This document shows, in pieces, positions 1 to 7,850 of a DNA stretch of 22,708 nt. The DNA lies in IMG/VR virus record IMGVR_UViG_3300010354_012352, positions 1 to 22,708 of that record; one strand, 5' to 3'. Position 1 is the first letter of the stretch. Each line of letters starts with the position of its first letter. A program made the translations under genes and the position numbers. This DNA comes from a virus. Under the pieces are notes generated by a model that was given only the letters and a program-made list of their open reading frames with translations, was not told the DNA's origin and ran no database searches.

Positions 1-117
1 CAAGGTACACAAGGTACACAAGGTACACAAGGTACACAAGGTACTCAAGGTACTCAAGGTACTCAGGGTACTCAGGGTGCTCAAGGTACTCAGGGTGCTC
101 AAGGTATTCAAGGACTT
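1..117 (+). repeat. 9-base minisatellite encoding Gly-X-Gln
   Basis: The first ~117 bases are a head-to-tail array of a 9-base unit of the form CAAGGTACA, CAAGGTACT or CAGGGTGCT. The first four units are identical at the base level, not only in protein. Such pure arrays can expand or contract by slippage in steps of three residues without breaking the frame. Confidence 0.85.
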
Positions 118-621
118 CAAGGACTTCAAGGTATTCAAGGAACTCAAGCAACCCAAGGAGTTCAAGGAGTTCAAGGTAACCAAGCAAATCAAGGTCTTCA
201 AGGTTTACAAGGACTTCAAGGTATTCAAGGAACTCAAGCAACCCAAGGAGTTCAAGGTAACCAAGCAAATCAAGGTCTTCAAGGTTTACAAGGACTTCAA
301 GGATTGCAGGGTAGACAAGGTACACAAGCAGCTCAAGGAACTCAAGGATTACAAGGTTTAACTGGACCAGTTGCTGGTACTGATGGACAAGTAATTTATA
401 ATAATGGTGGAGCTGCAGGAGGTGCAACTAATTTAATCTATGATGATATTAATAACCGAGTTGGAATTGGAACTGCAACACCACAATTCCTTGCTGATGT
501 TAATGGTGATTTAAGAGTTACTTCAACAAATAGAATGAGATTTGGTGGAACCTCAACAACCACAAACTTCTATATACAATATAATTCAACGACTAATAGT
601 TTAGACTTCGTATCGGGATGA
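1..621 (+). CDS. Collagen-like tail-fibre protein, C-terminal part (5' end outside window)
   Basis: The frame is open from base 1, so the start lies upstream; 206 residues are visible. Residues 1 to about 118 are collagen-type triplets read as Gly-X-Gln (GTQ, GAQ, GIQ, GLQ, GVQ, GNQ), ending in GLTGPVAG. In five triplets the helix glycine is replaced by alanine (ATQ twice, ANQ twice, AAQ once). A globular tail follows with the phage-fibre signature NNRVGIGTATP and a final YNSTTNSLDF motif. Phage collagen-like segments generally form trimeric stalks of fibres, so a virion fibre or adhesin stalk is inferred. The stop lies four bases before the next gene, and the same C-terminal motif and junction recur at 5241/5246. 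The Gly-X-Y array is obvious; the exact fibre type is unknown. Confidence 0.85.
   Translation, partial: QGTQGTQGTQGTQGTQGTQGTQGTQGAQGTQGAQGIQGLQGLQGIQGTQATQGVQGVQGNQANQGLQGLQGLQGIQGTQATQGVQGNQANQGLQGLQGLQGLQGRQGTQAAQGTQGLQGLTGPVAGTDGQVIYNNGGAAGGATNLIYDDINNRVGIGTATPQFLADVNGDLRVTSTNRMRFGGTSTTTNFYIQYNSTTNSLDFVSG
121..291 (+). repeat. Higher-order tandem duplication within the collagen-like stalk
   Basis: Two adjacent blocks, 121-210 (90 bases) and 211-291 (81 bases), have the same series of 9-base units. They differ by one extra 9-base unit in the first block. The match is at nucleotide level and includes the alanine-interrupted triplets, indicating a recent block duplication rather than selection for collagen composition alone. 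Confidence 0.8.
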
Positions 622-625
622 TATT

Positions 626-2164
626 ATGGGGATAGTTGGTAGAATAGATCAATATGCGTCGATGCTTACTAATGAGTTTGATGATTATTCTATGAGTGAG
701 AACTTGCTCATTCGTAGCGAGCAATTTAATAATAATGATTGGGCTAAAGCAAACACCACAGTATCTAATAATGCATCAATTGGTCCTGATGGAACATTAA
801 GTGCAGATAATGTGAGTAATACTCCAAACGTTGCTTCTTATATTTCTCAAGGTAAAACTTTAGTAAATAGCACGACTTATACTTTTAGTTTATATGTAAA
901 ACCTCTTACTGCAAATAAGTTTCTTGCCGTTGAATGGGGAAATCCGGGAACTACTTATAGTGTGGGGAATTTTGATCTGAGTACTCTAAGTTTTAGTGGT
1001 CAAGGTTCTGGGACTATAACTGAGTTTAATTCTGGTTGGTATAGGATATCTCATACGGTTACTACATCGGCAACAGGAACTGTAACCTTTAATGTAATTT
1101 ATCTTGGGGCATATGGAACTACCGCTGCAAGTGTAACATTTGCCTTTTGGGGTGCTCAGTTAGAAAGGAGTACGGTAGCAACAGATTATACTCAAACAAT
1201 AACTGCAGCAGTATCTAGGGTTTTACCGACAACAACAAACATAAACATCACAGGTCTTTCTACATATTTTGCTTCTGGATTTAGTGAAAATGTCGGTGTA
1301 GGATCAACCCTATCAGCAAATGTTTTTCCTCCTTATGATCTAGTTTATGATGACTTTGTATTTGGTGGAACATTATTTGGTCCGGGGCAAGGAAGATATA
1401 AGAGGCAAAATATTGATAAGAGTGTAGTTGTGTATAATGAGATTGATGAAGTAACTGACTTTAGAAATATTGTAAGAACTGGATTAGTTTTAGATCTAGA
1501 TGCTGGTCAGGCACTTTCTTATAAGACAACTGGAACAACTTGGAATGATATTAGTGGTATCGGTAATACTGCGACATTAATTAATGGACCAACTTACAGC
1601 ACGACAACTGGTGGTTCTATTGTTTTTGACGGAACTAATGATACTGTAAAGATACCAGTTTCCCTTTCTTTAAAACCAACTAATTTTACATTTGATATTT
1701 GGGTCAGATCTAATGTGGTAAGTGGAGAACAAATGTTCTTTTCTAGTCATTATGAATCTTTTGGAACTCCTAGTGGAATTAGATGTGGAATAAGTAGTGC
1801 GTTTACTGGTACTAGATTATATTACTTTTCTACTTATTTGAATGGATCTATAGAAACTGTTCTTGGAGGTTCACCTTCAAGTTATGTCAATACTTGGATT
1901 AACTTTGTTGGAACTTGGGATGGAACAACTAAATACGGATATCTTAATAGTACCTTTTTCTTAATACAAAATGCTGCTGGGCAAGTTCATAGTCAATTGA
2001 ACGATTTTTATCTTGGGAATAATGCAGACCAAATTGCAAATAATAATTATGGAGATTCTGTTTTAAATGGAAGTATTGGAGCTTTCAAGTTTTATAATAG
2101 GGCACTTACGCAGGCAGAAATCACTCAAAACTATAATGCTCTTAGACATAGATTTGGTTTATAA
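626..2164 (+). CDS. LamG/concanavalin A-like tail-fibre or adhesin protein
   Basis: 512 residues. The N-terminal third (about 25-190) reads as a carbohydrate-binding beta-sandwich, starting SENLLIRSEQFNNNDW and ending with the WGAQLERSTVATDY motif common in phage fibre proteins. The C-terminal 220 residues resemble a LamG/concanavalin A-like fold (Laminin_G_3 type): GLVLDLDAG near residue 290, IVFDGTNDTVKIP, FTFDIWVRS, and GSIGAFKFYNRALTQAEI near the end. It probably binds a host-surface glycan. It starts four bases after the collagen-like gene in the +1 frame, with only a weak Shine-Dalgarno (GGGA), so translational coupling is likely. No signal peptide or membrane segment is seen, as expected for a virion protein. 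The family call is by motif; the ligand is unknown. Confidence 0.8.
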   Translation: MGIVGRIDQYASMLTNEFDDYSMSENLLIRSEQFNNNDWAKANTTVSNNASIGPDGTLSADNVSNTPNVASYISQGKTLVNSTTYTFSLYVKPLTANKFLAVEWGNPGTTYSVGNFDLSTLSFSGQGSGTITEFNSGWYRISHTVTTSATGTVTFNVIYLGAYGTTAASVTFAFWGAQLERSTVATDYTQTITAAVSRVLPTTTNINITGLSTYFASGFSENVGVGSTLSANVFPPYDLVYDDFVFGGTLFGPGQGRYKRQNIDKSVVVYNEIDEVTDFRNIVRTGLVLDLDAGQALSYKTTGTTWNDISGIGNTATLINGPTYSTTTGGSIVFDGTNDTVKIPVSLSLKPTNFTFDIWVRSNVVSGEQMFFSSHYESFGTPSGIRCGISSAFTGTRLYYFSTYLNGSIETVLGGSPSSYVNTWINFVGTWDGTTKYGYLNSTFFLIQNAAGQVHSQLNDFYLGNNADQIANNNYGDSVLNGSIGAFKFYNRALTQAEITQNYNALRHRFGL

Positions 2165-2169
2165 CAAAT

Positions 2170-2177
2170 AATAAATA
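2170..2177 (+). promoter_or_regulatory. Candidate T4-type late promoter (AATAAATA)
   Basis: AATAAATA matches the NATAAATA late-promoter form of T4-like cyanophages. It lies in the 34-base gap before the structural gene at 2199, with 21 bases between box and ATG. A Shine-Dalgarno AAAGGA sits at 2182-2187. The box-to-ATG distance equals that of the box at 7075-7082. Confidence 0.6.
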
Positions 2178-2198
2178 CAACAAAGGAATCAATTAATT

Positions 2199-5036
2199 AT
2201 GGCAAGAAAGGTATTACTGGAAACTGGATATACATTTACACCCTCAACGAGGACTATCGTTATTCCGAGAGTCATTCCAAGGGAAAGATTGATATTAATT
2301 ACTAATGTCACCAGTAATCAAGTAATTTACAATTTTTCCGATTCAAATCTAAAAGCGACTAGTTATACACTTAGTGGTTCTGCAGATACTACTACCGTTG
2401 TCTTAAATTTTGATACTGCAGGAATGGGTAGTACTGATAAACTTCAGATTATTCTTGATGATTATGAGGAGAGGATATATCCAGCTGAAGTAGTAATGGA
2501 TCCTGTGACGAAACTGAGAGTTTCGACTCCACAGGCACTAATTGATACTGACTTTGAATATAGCACACAACCTACTAAATGGGAGTCACTCTCTTTACAG
2601 GAGAATAGACCAACAGCGTTTTATGATTCTACCACTCCAGTTACTTCCGTTACTAACATTACTGGAGCAGGTACACGTACAGTAACTGTAACACTTTCAA
2701 GTACGACTGGTATTGCTGTAGGAACTCCTGTTTTTATTCAGGATGCTACTGATCCAATTGCGAGTGGTTGGCAATTAGTTGAAACTGTTACTCTAAACAC
2801 AAACTTTACTTATGTTGCAAGAGCAAACGTAACGAACGGGACAATTTTTGATTCATCGAAAACTTATGTGTTTATTGGAGAATTTTATACTTCAGCAGCA
2901 ATTCCAGTAAGTTCAGGTGCTGGTCTTGCATTTGTAGGTGCTGGAACATCAATTACATGTACTACAACATCTGCTCACGGACTTTCTGTTGGTAACGGTA
3001 TTTTTGTAAGAAACACAACAGCAACAACAAACCCACCAAACGGAGCATTTTTTATCAAATTTGTTCAGTCTTCAAACACATTCATCTTTGATGTTGACCT
3101 TGCTCCAACTGGAACAATTACTGCAACTGGTGGAACTCAAAACCTATATGGAAGACCATATGGATCAACAATTCATAGACCTTACGATGGTGGAGTAGCT
3201 TTTACTGCAGGAAATCCATATCATGGTAATCAGTTAATACGTCAAACGAGAAGATATTTTAGATATCAGTCTGGTAAAGGAATTCAGTTTAGTACTGGAA
3301 CTAACTTGAAACCTGCTATAAGTATTGATAATATGACTTCATCAGGAACAACAGTGACAGTTACCACAAAATTCCCACATAATTTGGGTACTGGTGGAAC
3401 TGTCGTTGTTTCTGGTGCTGATCAATCAGCATATAATGGAACATTTACGGTTGCATCAGTTCCTTCTGATTTGACATTTACTTATAGCACTGCACCATTA
3501 ACACCAGCATCATCACCTGCAACTGGATTCCCAATTACAGTTTCTCCAGGAACTTGGTATGGTGCTAGAACTCGTATTGGAATGTTTGATGATCAGAATG
3601 GATTTTTCTTTGAATATGACGGCCAAACATTATATGCAGTAAGAAGAACAAGCACGGATCAACTTTCTGGTGGTGTTTCTGTAACTAATGGATCTGCAGT
3701 AGTAACTGGAACTGGTACTAAGTTTTCATCTGAGTTAAAACCTGCAGATATGATAGTCATTCGTGGAATGATATATGTTGTACTTTCTATTACGAGTGAT
3801 ACTAATTTGATTATTTCTCCTGAATATAGAGGAACAACTATTACTAGTGGAAGAGTAATTGTTACAAAGAGATTCCAACAAAAAGTACCACAGTCGCAGT
3901 GGAATATTGATAAGTGTGATGGAACTGGAATTTCTGGATATACTATAGATCTGACAAAGATGCAGATGCTTTATATTGACTATTCTTGGTATGGTGCAGG
4001 TGCAATTCGTTTTGGATTTAAGAACCAGAGAGGTGAAGTTGTATATGCCCACAGAATACCTAATGCAAACTATAGAACCGAAGCATTTATGAGATCTGGT
4101 AACTTACCAGCTAGATATGAATGTAACACTATTGCTCCAGTTACTTATTTGACGGCAACTTTAACTTCTGGTGTCACAGCATCGATGTCAGTAAATGATA
4201 CTTCTGAGTTTCCAACTTCTGGAACTGTAGTTGTTCGTGCTTCTGGAAATACTGGAGCATCCGTCGAATATATTAACTATACTGGAAAAACTGCAACAAC
4301 ATTAACTGGTTTAACAAGAAACGTTTCGAACTTAACTGGTCCTGGAGGATTGACTGCTGGTGGTGGAACTACGGCGCCGACCACATTTACATATAGTGCA
4401 ACTGCTCCCATTATGGTTGAACTTCATTCTCCACAAACTTCGGTAAATGTAAGCCACTGGGGTTCTTCTGTGATTATGGACGGTAGATTTGATGATGATA
4501 AATCTTTCGTGTTTACTGCAGGTATGAATACTTCATTAAGTATTGCTTCAGGTGCTACAAATGCTCTGATTTCATTACGCCTTGCTCCAACTGTTGACTC
4601 TGGACAGACGGGACTATTGGGACAAAGAGAACTAATTAACCGAATGCAATTAACTCTTCGTGAACTTGGTGCGGTCGCAAGTGGCAATATGAGAGTTAGT
4701 TTGATATTGAATGGAAGAGTAAGTGCTGGAACTTTTACCTCTGCTGGTGGTTCTTCTCTTTCTCAGGTTTGTTTACACACAGCAACAACAACTATAACTG
4801 GCGGTGAAACAATTTATTCTTTCTTTGTTCCTGCTGGTGTTAACTCAAAAGATCTTAATCTTGTTCGTGATCTTGCAAATTCAATTTTAGGTGGAGGAAC
4901 TAGTTTAAACGTTCCAACAACTGCTGCTAATCTTTATCCTGATGGACCTGATGTTGTGACTGTTGTTGCTACTAATGTTGCGGTTAATGCTCAGACAATT
5001 AACGCTAGAATTTCTTGGACGGAGGCACAAGCATAA
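2199..5036 (+). CDS. Large modular beta-rich virion structural protein
   Basis: 945 residues, beginning MARKVLLETGYTFTP. The N-terminal ~140 residues are a compact domain ending near PVTKLRVSTPQALIDTDFEY. Several beta-rich modules typical of phage baseplate and fibre proteins follow. Three modules (about 155-215, 245-305 and 380-440) share a pattern of T-x-T-V followed by a V-G or H-G-L turn and then V-x-V; two of them show the H-x-L-x-x-G turn. Another carries SAVVTGTGTKFSSEL and PEYRGTT (~500-550), and one carries SEFPTSGTVVVR and YINYTGKTATTLTG (~660-705). Composition is Thr/Ser/Gly-rich with few cysteines. It has its own late promoter and Shine-Dalgarno, and the next gene starts one base after its stop. 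A baseplate or tail-fibre attachment role is inferred from content and neighbours; I do not recognise a specific T4 homologue. Confidence 0.75.
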   Translation: MARKVLLETGYTFTPSTRTIVIPRVIPRERLILITNVTSNQVIYNFSDSNLKATSYTLSGSADTTTVVLNFDTAGMGSTDKLQIILDDYEERIYPAEVVMDPVTKLRVSTPQALIDTDFEYSTQPTKWESLSLQENRPTAFYDSTTPVTSVTNITGAGTRTVTVTLSSTTGIAVGTPVFIQDATDPIASGWQLVETVTLNTNFTYVARANVTNGTIFDSSKTYVFIGEFYTSAAIPVSSGAGLAFVGAGTSITCTTTSAHGLSVGNGIFVRNTTATTNPPNGAFFIKFVQSSNTFIFDVDLAPTGTITATGGTQNLYGRPYGSTIHRPYDGGVAFTAGNPYHGNQLIRQTRRYFRYQSGKGIQFSTGTNLKPAISIDNMTSSGTTVTVTTKFPHNLGTGGTVVVSGADQSAYNGTFTVASVPSDLTFTYSTAPLTPASSPATGFPITVSPGTWYGARTRIGMFDDQNGFFFEYDGQTLYAVRRTSTDQLSGGVSVTNGSAVVTGTGTKFSSELKPADMIVIRGMIYVVLSITSDTNLIISPEYRGTTITSGRVIVTKRFQQKVPQSQWNIDKCDGTGISGYTIDLTKMQMLYIDYSWYGAGAIRFGFKNQRGEVVYAHRIPNANYRTEAFMRSGNLPARYECNTIAPVTYLTATLTSGVTASMSVNDTSEFPTSGTVVVRASGNTGASVEYINYTGKTATTLTGLTRNVSNLTGPGGLTAGGGTTAPTTFTYSATAPIMVELHSPQTSVNVSHWGSSVIMDGRFDDDKSFVFTAGMNTSLSIASGATNALISLRLAPTVDSGQTGLLGQRELINRMQLTLRELGAVASGNMRVSLILNGRVSAGTFTSAGGSSLSQVCLHTATTTITGGETIYSFFVPAGVNSKDLNLVRDLANSILGGGTSLNVPTTAANLYPDGPDVVTVVATNVAVNAQTINARISWTEAQA

Positions 5037-5037
5037 A

Positions 5038-5241
5038 ATGGCAAAACTTAAAGGCGGATCAAGAGTTTATGGTAATATCACAATTGATAACGATATTACC
5101 AGCGTGGTTAATGTTACTGCAACTGGAAACGTTGCAGTAGATGGTGCATTTAGAGCAGAGTCATCTAACTCTACTGAAAGATTTGAAGTTTATTATAACG
5201 AAACCACAGATAGTTTAGATTTTGATTACTTAACTGCTTGA
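5038..5241 (+). CDS. 67-residue fibre adaptor-like protein
   Basis: The ATG at 5038 is chosen over upstream in-frame codons because it gives MAKLKGGSRVYGN, matching the start of the 7104 gene (MAKLKSGTRIFGD), and because GGAGG lies at 5021-5025. It starts one base after the stop of the 945-residue gene. The C-terminus (FEVYYNETTDSLDF) resembles that of the collagen-like protein (FYIQYNSTTNSLDF). It therefore looks like a minimal joint: the N-terminal cap of one fibre family fused to the C-terminal motif of another. The next gene starts four bases after its stop. Role unknown; a fibre adaptor or trimerisation cap is an inference. Confidence 0.7.
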   Translation: MAKLKGGSRVYGNITIDNDITSVVNVTATGNVAVDGAFRAESSNSTERFEVYYNETTDSLDFDYLTA

Positions 5242-5245
5242 TATT

Positions 5246-7072
5246 ATGACAGTTGCTGCAAAATTGACTGGTGTTGGAACATTTTATGCATATGAATATG
5301 ATGAGACCGATGTATCTAAATTTAGAGTTGGTAGTGCTGGGACTGCTTTTTCTTTTGAATTTGATGAGAATACTGCAAGCACATTAACTGGCGTTAAGAT
5401 GATGAGTGCTATCTCTAATGGTGGATTAATTGTCCGTGATTCACTTAATGAGGTTGATCCATTTTCTACATTTGATCCACTTACTAGTAGTTTAGCTTTG
5501 GCGGTGTATACTGATGCTGGATATCCCGGTGGATATTCTATATTGGAACCTATTGGTCAACAGGCATATACTACCCCGGGAACTTTTAATTTTACAGTTC
5601 CTTCTTATGCTACTTCTATTTCTGCCGTTGCTATTGGTGCAGGTGGGGGAGGTGGAGGAACTGATGGTGGTAATGGCAACTCAAGAGCTGCAGGGGGAGG
5701 TGGAGCACTATCTTATGCTAATAATATTTCCGTAACTGCAGGAGAAACTCTCACCATAGTTGTAGGTGCTGGTGGTAATGGCGGGGCTAATGGTTCTAAT
5801 GGATCTACTGGTGGAGATAGTTCAATATCAAGAGGAGCTTCTACACTTCTTTTAGCAAAAGCTGGTCAGGGTGGAGGAACAAGTACGACTGTTAATACTC
5901 CGGGTGGATTTAATGGTGATGGTGTTGGTGATGTAAGATGGAATGGAGGTGCTGGGGGAAGAGGAAGTAATAATAGTGGTGCAGGTGGAGGCGGCGCCGC
6001 TGGATATACTGGAGAAGGTGGTACTGGTGGATATGGACCTTCTGGATCTGAAACTAATGCAACCGTAGTTGCAAATAGTGGTGGTGGTGCTGGCGGACAG
6101 TATGGTGATACTGGAGCATTTGGTGGTGGAGGTGGTGGAGGTGTTGGACTTCTTGCCTCTGGATCAGTAACTACAGGAACAGTCAATACTGGACTTGGGA
6201 ATGGTGGTGGTGCTGGTTCTGGGGGAACTAATGGATCTAATGCAGTTAATGGTGCAGACTCCGGAGCCGCTGGTGGGGCATATGGTGGGGGTGGAGGTTC
6301 TGCAAATGATGATGGTGCTGCTGGTGGTAATGGTGCTGGTGGTGCTATAAGAATTATTTGGGGAACATCGGGTACTAGATCTTATCCTAGTTCCTTAGTA
6401 AACGATCAAACTACTTTTAGTGGAGGTGTGGCGCTAACAGATTTAACTGGATTTATATGGGCAAATAATCATAGTCTTGTCCCAAGAAATGGAACAACAT
6501 ATTCTTCTACTAAAGGTGGTATTGTCTTATTTGATGGTGTAGATGACTATCTTACTACTGGTGATTCTTTAGGTCTTGGTTATGCAGGTGTTGTGGGTAC
6601 TGGTGCAAGAACTAGTATAATATGGTTTAGAATTGATACTCCTAACGTTGCATATAGACTTTATGGGTGGGGAACAACTGTAACTGGGGCAAAATGGAAT
6701 CTTTCTCTGGATGCCACTACATTTAAAGCTAGAGCAGAAATTGGGGGTGCTGCTGTTACCGCTGGTCCAACGGAACCATCTGTTATAGATGGAAATTGGC
6801 ATATGGTTGCAACAACAGCACCTGCGAATGGAACTGCAAATGATATTAGACTTTATATTGACGGAGCATTAGTAACGGATACTGTAATCACTAATGGAGC
6901 AACCGCAATTAATACTAGTAATTCGGGATTACCTGTAACCGTAGGAGCATCACTTGCCGATGCTTCTCCCGGATATATGTCTGGCGCAATATCATCATTT
7001 TTTATATATGAGGAGCAATTGACGGAATTGCAAATTAAAGAGCATTACAGATTAATTTTAAATCGCTACTAA
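5246..7072 (+). CDS. Glycine-rich plus LamG-like adhesin
   Basis: 608 residues. Residues ~1-105 form a leader domain (MTVAAKLTGVGTFYAYEYDE). A domain starting QQAYTTPGTFNFTVP (~108) leads into a long glycine-rich region (~130-375) with many GGGG runs and ending GAIRIIWG. The C-terminal ~200 residues are LamG-like: GGIVLFDGVDDYL, GNWHMVATTA, IRLYIDGALV and MSGAISSFFIYEEQLTELQI. The glycine-rich part recalls polyglycine-II receptor-binding domains such as the gp38 adhesins of T-even phages, by composition only. Start ATG 5246 lies four bases after the 67-residue gene, with no clear Shine-Dalgarno, so re-initiation is likely. Probably a receptor-binding virion protein. Confidence 0.8.
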   Translation: MTVAAKLTGVGTFYAYEYDETDVSKFRVGSAGTAFSFEFDENTASTLTGVKMMSAISNGGLIVRDSLNEVDPFSTFDPLTSSLALAVYTDAGYPGGYSILEPIGQQAYTTPGTFNFTVPSYATSISAVAIGAGGGGGGTDGGNGNSRAAGGGGALSYANNISVTAGETLTIVVGAGGNGGANGSNGSTGGDSSISRGASTLLLAKAGQGGGTSTTVNTPGGFNGDGVGDVRWNGGAGGRGSNNSGAGGGGAAGYTGEGGTGGYGPSGSETNATVVANSGGGAGGQYGDTGAFGGGGGGGVGLLASGSVTTGTVNTGLGNGGGAGSGGTNGSNAVNGADSGAAGGAYGGGGGSANDDGAAGGNGAGGAIRIIWGTSGTRSYPSSLVNDQTTFSGGVALTDLTGFIWANNHSLVPRNGTTYSSTKGGIVLFDGVDDYLTTGDSLGLGYAGVVGTGARTSIIWFRIDTPNVAYRLYGWGTTVTGAKWNLSLDATTFKARAEIGGAAVTAGPTEPSVIDGNWHMVATTAPANGTANDIRLYIDGALVTDTVITNGATAINTSNSGLPVTVGASLADASPGYMSGAISSFFIYEEQLTELQIKEHYRLILNRY

Positions 7073-7074
7073 AC

Positions 7075-7082
7075 CATAAATA
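7075..7082 (+). promoter_or_regulatory. Candidate T4-type late promoter (CATAAATA)
   Basis: CATAAATA in the 31-base gap before the 7104 gene, with 21 bases between box and ATG, exactly as for the box at 2170-2177. This fits the NATAAATA late motif of T4-like phages, read by the sliding-clamp/gp55/gp33 machinery. Confidence 0.6.
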
Positions 7083-7103
7083 TTCAAAAACGTAGTTAAC
7101 AAT

Positions 7104-7784
7104 ATGGCAAAATTAAAAAGTGGAACCAGAATTTTTGGTGATTTGCTTGTTGATGGAGCTATTGATTTTTCTTCTGTAACTTTAATAGCTCCTGTTGTTG
7201 GTGAAGTTGAATATGACGGGACAAATTTTTATGCCTCTGGAAATGCAAGTTATGGTAGAGGGACTATACCACTAACAAATTATACTAGTGGTGCAGGAAC
7301 TGCTGGCATCACAGGTTCAACAAACTTTGCACTTTTTCCTGCAGCAAATGACACAATAACCTTACCTGTTGGAACTTATCTTGTAAGGATGAGAGTTAGA
7401 GTTGCAGTAACTGGATCTACTTCTGCTGCTACTATGGCAATAAATCTTAGAGGAGCAGGAACTGCAGTTGGATCATTTAGTTGGGGAGGAACCGGGGCAA
7501 TTCTTGATGCCGGTGCTGCTAACTCTTTTATCGTTGCGGCAACTGCTCTTGGAACAAACGTTGTGGTGACTGCATCGAGCACCGGAAACCCAAGACAATA
7601 TATTGCTTTAGGTGAAGGTATATTAAAAGTTACTACTGCTGGCACAATTATTCCAGCATATCAATTCTCTGCGACGGTGACTGGAGGAACAACAACTTTG
7701 GTTGCTGATAATTATATGACAATTCAATCTCTAGATACGCAAAGTGCTGCTGCTTTTGGACCTTCTGGTTCCGGATGGGGTTAA
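7104..7784 (+). CDS. C1q/TNF-like fibre tip protein
   Basis: 226 residues. The N-terminus MAKLKSGTRIFGDLLVDG matches the 67-residue gene at 5038. Residues ~55-215 have the strand pattern of a C1q/TNF-like jelly roll: GRGTIPLTNYTSG, TITLPVGTYLVRMRVRV, MAINLRGAG and DNYMTIQSL. The protein ends in a short Gly/Ser/Trp tail (FGPSGSGWG). Such modules form trimeric tips of phage fibres and bind receptors. It has its own late promoter and is the last structural gene before the carbohydrate island. The domain call rests on pattern recognition alone. Confidence 0.65.
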   Translation: MAKLKSGTRIFGDLLVDGAIDFSSVTLIAPVVGEVEYDGTNFYASGNASYGRGTIPLTNYTSGAGTAGITGSTNFALFPAANDTITLPVGTYLVRMRVRVAVTGSTSAATMAINLRGAGTAVGSFSWGGTGAILDAGAANSFIVAATALGTNVVVTASSTGNPRQYIALGEGILKVTTAGTIIPAYQFSATVTGGTTTLVADNYMTIQSLDTQSAAAFGPSGSGWG

Positions 7785-7806
7785 ATATAGATGAATTGAT
7801 TTTTTG

Positions 7807-7815
7807 TGTTATAAT
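7807..7815 (+). promoter_or_regulatory. Candidate extended -10 promoter (TGTTATAAT)
   Basis: A perfect TATAAT (7810-7815) preceded by TG-N forms an extended -10, which does not need a -35; none is seen at 17-base spacing. It lies 35 bases before the first gene of the carbohydrate island, in the only sizeable gap there. It suggests that the island is read by host-type sigma70 polymerase, apart from the late fibre genes. Confidence 0.5.
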
Positions 7816-7850
7816 GACTTTAAACTGTTTATTTTGGATGATAATTTTAT

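Noticed and set aside
1-300. CRISPR-like array
   Set aside because: The 9-base units are contiguous and coding, with no spacers and no cas genes.
77-361. 94-codon frame of Lys/Val/Phe-rich repeats
   Set aside because: It is the second frame of the 9-base collagen minisatellite; the Gly-X-Gln frame runs through from the window start and continues into a fibre domain.
617-628. Programmed frameshift joining the collagen-like and LamG genes (also at 5238-5248)
   Set aside because: A +1 shift would be needed, but neither GGA-TGA nor GCT-TGA offers a slippery codon; re-initiation at the nearby ATG is simpler.
4963-5040. Earlier start for the 67-residue gene
   Set aside because: It would lie inside the 945-residue gene; the MAKLK start at 5038 matches its paralogue and has GGAGG upstream.
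5866-6186. Minus-strand proline-rich frame
   Set aside because: Complement of the glycine-rich coding region (GGN read as NCC); no ribosome site or sensible domain.
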